A DNA stretch of 5,128 nt, taken from the NCBI GenBank assembly GCA_035275545.1, contig DATEMP010000342.1:1-5128 (forward strand), given 5' to 3'. A program made the translations under genes and the position numbers. The stretch is from WS-11 sp035275545. GTDB lineage: Bacteria; Eisenbacteria; RBG-16-71-46. Of the stretch, positions 1-5,128 are shown one piece after another (within the stretch, counting starts at the first letter, position 1; every line of letters begins with the position of its first letter). The notes beneath the pieces are model-generated. The model saw nothing but the letters and a program-made list of their open reading frames with translations, ran no database searches and was not told where the DNA came from.

Positions 1-3209
<3,209 letters not shown>

Positions 3210-3222
3210 GGGGTAAGGGCAA

Positions 3223-3252
3223 CGGAGAGGGTGGAGACAGTGTCCTTCTCCG
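3223..3252 (+). other. 9-bp inverted repeat (hairpin) just after mfd
   Basis: CGGAGAGGG (3223-3231) can pair with CCTTCTCCG (3244-3252): nine consecutive pairs, one of them G-U, around a 12-nt loop. It lies 13 nt after the mfd stop codon. A T6 run follows only at 3278-3283, about 25 nt beyond the stem, so this is not a standard intrinsic terminator. It could be a 3'-end-stabilising stem, a Rho-assisted end or chance in GC-rich DNA. The pairing is read directly from the sequence; any function is inference. Confidence 0.35.
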
Positions 3253-3281
3253 CGCGTGCCCGCCGTCCCCGCCGTGGTTTT

Positions 3282-3310
3282 TTGTACTCCTGTAGACGGT
3301 GGGATAGATT
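3282..3310 (+). promoter_or_regulatory. Possible sigma-70-type promoter, leaderless arrangement
   Basis: TTGTAC (3282-3287, 3 of 6 to TTGACA) and TAGATT (3305-3310, 4 of 6 to TATAAT, fits TANNNT) are separated by exactly 17 nt. They lie in a locally AT-richer patch that includes a T6 run. Only 7 nt separate the -10 element from the ATG at 3318, so transcription would begin at or next to the start codon. This matches leaderless genes, and there is no well-placed Shine-Dalgarno: the nearest purine run, GGTGGGA at 3298-3304, sits 13 nt from the ATG, too far for a good one. The -35 match is weak. The alternative is read-through from mfd with a weak ribosome site. Confidence 0.4.
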
Positions 3311-3317
3311 CCGCCTC

Positions 3318-3398
3318 ATGGCTCTCCGTGTGTCCCCTGTGAGACCGCTCCTCCTCGCCCTCTCCCCGTGGGCATGTGCCGGCGCCATTGCCGGATGC
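3318..3398 (+). other. Lipoprotein signal peptide and lipidated Cys27
   Basis: Residues 1-26 have Arg4 and Arg9, then a Leu/Ala-rich core (LLLALSPWACAGA) ending in Ile24-Ala25-Gly26 before Cys27, which matches the [LVI][ASTVI][GAS]C signal peptidase II site. Residue +2 is Gly rather than Asp, so by the E. coli Lol rule, if it applies here, the mature protein would go to the outer membrane. This would place the chaperone on the inner face of the outer membrane instead of soluble like E. coli SurA. Sorting is inference; the lipobox is seen directly. Confidence 0.8.
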
Positions 3399-5021
3399 GG
3401 CTCGGACTCGGGCGTGCTGGCGCGCGTCAACCAGCAGCCCATCACCATCGAGCAGTTCAACGAGGTGGCGGCCGGGAACCTCGGCCAGTACCTCGGCACC
3501 CCCGACAGCGTGAAGGCGACGCTACTCGACGATCTCGTCAACCGCGAGTTGCTGATCCAGGCGGCGCGGTCCGAGGGAATCGAGCGGACCCCCGAGTTCC
3601 AGAGCTTCCGGCACAACGTCGAGCGGCAGGTGCTGCGCGAGACGGTGTTCCAGCGGCTCATGAGCGGCCCCTACCCGGTGAGCGACGCCGAGGTGAGCGC
3701 CCTCTACGCGCTGCGCAACACCGCGACCCACGCGCGCCTCATCTTCACCTACGACGAATCGGTCGCCCGGCTGGCGGCGCAGGACCTGGCGCGCGGCGAG
3801 GCATTCGAGACGGTCGCCGACCGCTACAACCCGACCGGCATGGTGCCGCCGGGCGGCGACGTGGGGTTCATCCAGCCGGGCGCGCTGCTGCCGCCGCTCG
3901 ACGAGATGGTGCGCACCGGGCCTCCCGGAAAGATCCTCGGGCCGATCCAGGTGGGCAGCGACGGCTGGTTCCTGGTGCGGATCGAAGGGCGCCGCCCGCA
4001 GCCGCAGCCGCCGCTCGAGGAGGTGCGCACGCAGCTCGCCGAGATGCTGCGCCAGCGCAAGCAGCGGGTGATCGCGACCCGCATGGTCGAGCGCCTGCGC
4101 ACCGAGTACGCGATCGAGCTCCAGCCCGGCGCGGCGCAGGTGATGTCCGAGAAGCTGCGGCCGGCCCCCGGCGAGGGCCTTGCCGGCCGCCAGCCCGCGC
4201 CCGGACCCGAGGATCGCCAGCGGGTGCTCGCACGCTACACGGGCGGCACCTACACGCTCGGCGAGGCGTACGACGACCTGGTGGCGGGCAGCGCCAACCG
4301 GCTCGATCTCGCGGTGATTCCCACCGTCGAGCGCTGGATCCAGCTGCAGACCATCGAGCGCGCGGGCCTGCTCGAAGCCCGCCGGCGCCGGATCGACGAG
4401 GAGCCCGAGGTTCAGCGGCGCGTGCGCGAGCGGATCAACAACACGCTGCTCGACGGCTTCTACCAGCGCCACGTGGTCGCCGCGATCCAGCTCACGCCCG
4501 AGGACCTGCGCGCTGCATACGAGCGCTACCGGCCGCAGTTCGCCCGCCTCACCTCCGCGCATGTCGTGTCGGTGACGCTGCCCGACTCGGCGGCCTCTGC
4601 GACGCTCGCCGCCCAGGCCGCGCACGCCCAGGGCCTCCGCGAGGCGGCGGTGGCCGCGGGGCTCGGCGGGCAGGTGCGCGAGGAACAGCTCACCTTCCCC
4701 GCCGCATCGCCGCTCTGGACCCAGTTCGAGAGCCACCTGTCGGCGATGCGTCCCGGTCAGGCGGCCGGACCGTTCGAGACCCCGAACGGATGGCTGCTGC
4801 TGCAGCTCCTCGACAAGCGCCAGGAAGCACCCGCGTTCGAGGCGCTCCCGGCGGCCGCGCACGCCCAGCTCCAGGGCGTGGCGCTCGAGATCAGGCGCGA
4901 GGCACGGCTCGCGGCACTCACCGATTCGCTGCGCCGCGTGCTCGGGCCGGTGGTCGTGCACGAGGAGCGGCTGCGCCGCGTGCCCTGGCCGCCCGCCGCG
5001 ACGCCTCCCGCCGGCAGCTAG
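3318..5021 (+). CDS. SurA/PpiC-like peptidyl-prolyl isomerase-family lipoprotein with two parvulin-like domains
   Basis: A 567-residue exported protein, probably a periplasm-facing chaperone for envelope proteins. The ATG at 3318 is chosen because it gives a proper lipoprotein signal: basic start, Leu/Ala core, lipobox IAGC with Cys27. The frame stays open back to a GTG at 3231, but that start would bury the signal about 29 residues in. Residues 33-130 resemble the SurA N-terminal helical domain (VNQQPIT, LLDDLVNRELLIQAA, VSDAEVSALY). Residues 137-224 form a parvulin fold with the GGDVGF core (179-184) and a GPIQVGSDGW strand. A Pro/Gly-rich linker (about 281-298) leads to a second helical unit (304-410) and a shortened parvulin-like unit (411-502, PGQAAGPFETPNGW at 479-492). 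Catalytic His positions look substituted: Leu141 and Phe218 in the first domain, and the last His in the second. Isomerase activity is therefore doubtful and a holdase role more likely. Fold family is confident; clients are unknown. Stop is TAG. Confidence 0.88.
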   Translation: MALRVSPVRPLLLALSPWACAGAIAGCGSDSGVLARVNQQPITIEQFNEVAAGNLGQYLGTPDSVKATLLDDLVNRELLIQAARSEGIERTPEFQSFRHNVERQVLRETVFQRLMSGPYPVSDAEVSALYALRNTATHARLIFTYDESVARLAAQDLARGEAFETVADRYNPTGMVPPGGDVGFIQPGALLPPLDEMVRTGPPGKILGPIQVGSDGWFLVRIEGRRPQPQPPLEEVRTQLAEMLRQRKQRVIATRMVERLRTEYAIELQPGAAQVMSEKLRPAPGEGLAGRQPAPGPEDRQRVLARYTGGTYTLGEAYDDLVAGSANRLDLAVIPTVERWIQLQTIERAGLLEARRRRIDEEPEVQRRVRERINNTLLDGFYQRHVVAAIQLTPEDLRAAYERYRPQFARLTSAHVVSVTLPDSAASATLAAQAAHAQGLREAAVAAGLGGQVREEQLTFPAASPLWTQFESHLSAMRPGQAAGPFETPNGWLLLQLLDKRQEAPAFEALPAAAHAQLQGVALEIRREARLAALTDSLRRVLGPVVVHEERLRRVPWPPAATPPAGS

Positions 5022-5128
5022 ATGCGCCGCGCGCGCTGGTGGATCGTCGCCGCCGGCCTGATCGCGCTGGTGGTGGTGCTGCGGATCACCGCCTGCAAGC
5101 CCAAGCCGATCGAGGTCGACGTGGCGCA
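5022..5128 (+). CDS. Probable efflux periplasmic adaptor (membrane-fusion/HlyD-like) protein, N-terminus only
   Basis: The first 35 codons are visible before the window ends. The ATG directly abuts the TAG stop of the upstream gene (TAGATG), with no strong Shine-Dalgarno, which suggests translational coupling within one operon. The peptide has a basic start (MRRARWW) and a single hydrophobic segment (about residues 6-20, IVAAGLIALVVVL). Then comes a Pro/Lys turn and KPIEVDVA, the typical lead-in to the first beta strand of RND- and ABC-type adaptor subunits. These span the periplasm between an inner-membrane pump and an outer-membrane channel. Residues 22-25 (ITAC) also fit a lipobox, although the Arg before it is unusual, so the protein may be lipid-anchored or held by an uncleaved anchor. 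The assignment rests on N-terminal style alone; another membrane-anchored periplasmic protein is possible. Confidence 0.55.
   Translation, partial: MRRARWWIVAAGLIALVVVLRITACKPKPIEVDVA

Noticed and set aside
3231..3317. GTG at 3231 as an N-terminal extension of the lipoprotein gene
   Set aside because: It would put 29 residues, many of them arginine, before a clear signal peptide and lipobox, and it overlaps the inverted repeat and the promoter-like elements.
3522..4961. Long antisense open frame opposite the lipoprotein gene (479 codons)
   Set aside because: It has the same mirror-image composition and no domain; the + strand frame has signal peptide and domain support.

Overview
This is a GC-rich (about 70% by eye), densely coding stretch of bacterial chromosome with every gene on the + strand. 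It holds the 3' part of mfd (transcription-repair coupling factor), a complete gene for a lipid-anchored SurA/PpiC-like folding factor, and the first 35 codons of a third gene that looks like the membrane-fusion (adaptor) subunit of an efflux pump. I see no mobile element, CRISPR array, RNA gene or sign of recent transfer. GC-rich wobble positions run throughout, and they create long spurious open frames on both strands.

Layout: bases 1-3209 are mfd, open at the left edge. Only the extreme N-terminus is missing; the UvrB-like module, the RNA polymerase-interacting domain, the full helicase motif set, the TRG motif and the C-terminal domain are all present. Bases 3210-3317 form the only intergenic gap (108 nt). 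It contains a 9-bp inverted repeat, a T6 run and a plausible -35/-10 pair placed so close to the next ATG that the message could be leaderless. Bases 3318-5021 encode a 567-residue lipoprotein with two successive units of SurA N-terminal-like helices plus a parvulin fold. Both parvulin folds appear to have lost catalytic histidines. Bases 5022-5128 begin the third gene directly after the previous stop codon (TAGATG), so the two are probably co-transcribed and translationally coupled.

Organism: the outer-membrane type lipobox, the SurA-like chaperone and the efflux-adaptor start suggest a diderm. The GC content, protein style and gene order resemble Gemmatimonadota, Eisenbacteria or related FCB-side lineages. 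This is inferred from general familiarity and was not tested by a search.

Functionally there are two parts: a housekeeping DNA-repair gene, then the start of an envelope-biogenesis/export operon in which a periplasmic folding factor precedes a transporter adaptor. This is mostly an ordinary core-genome region. The points worth a second look are the duplicated and degenerate parvulin lipoprotein and its possible leaderless promoter.
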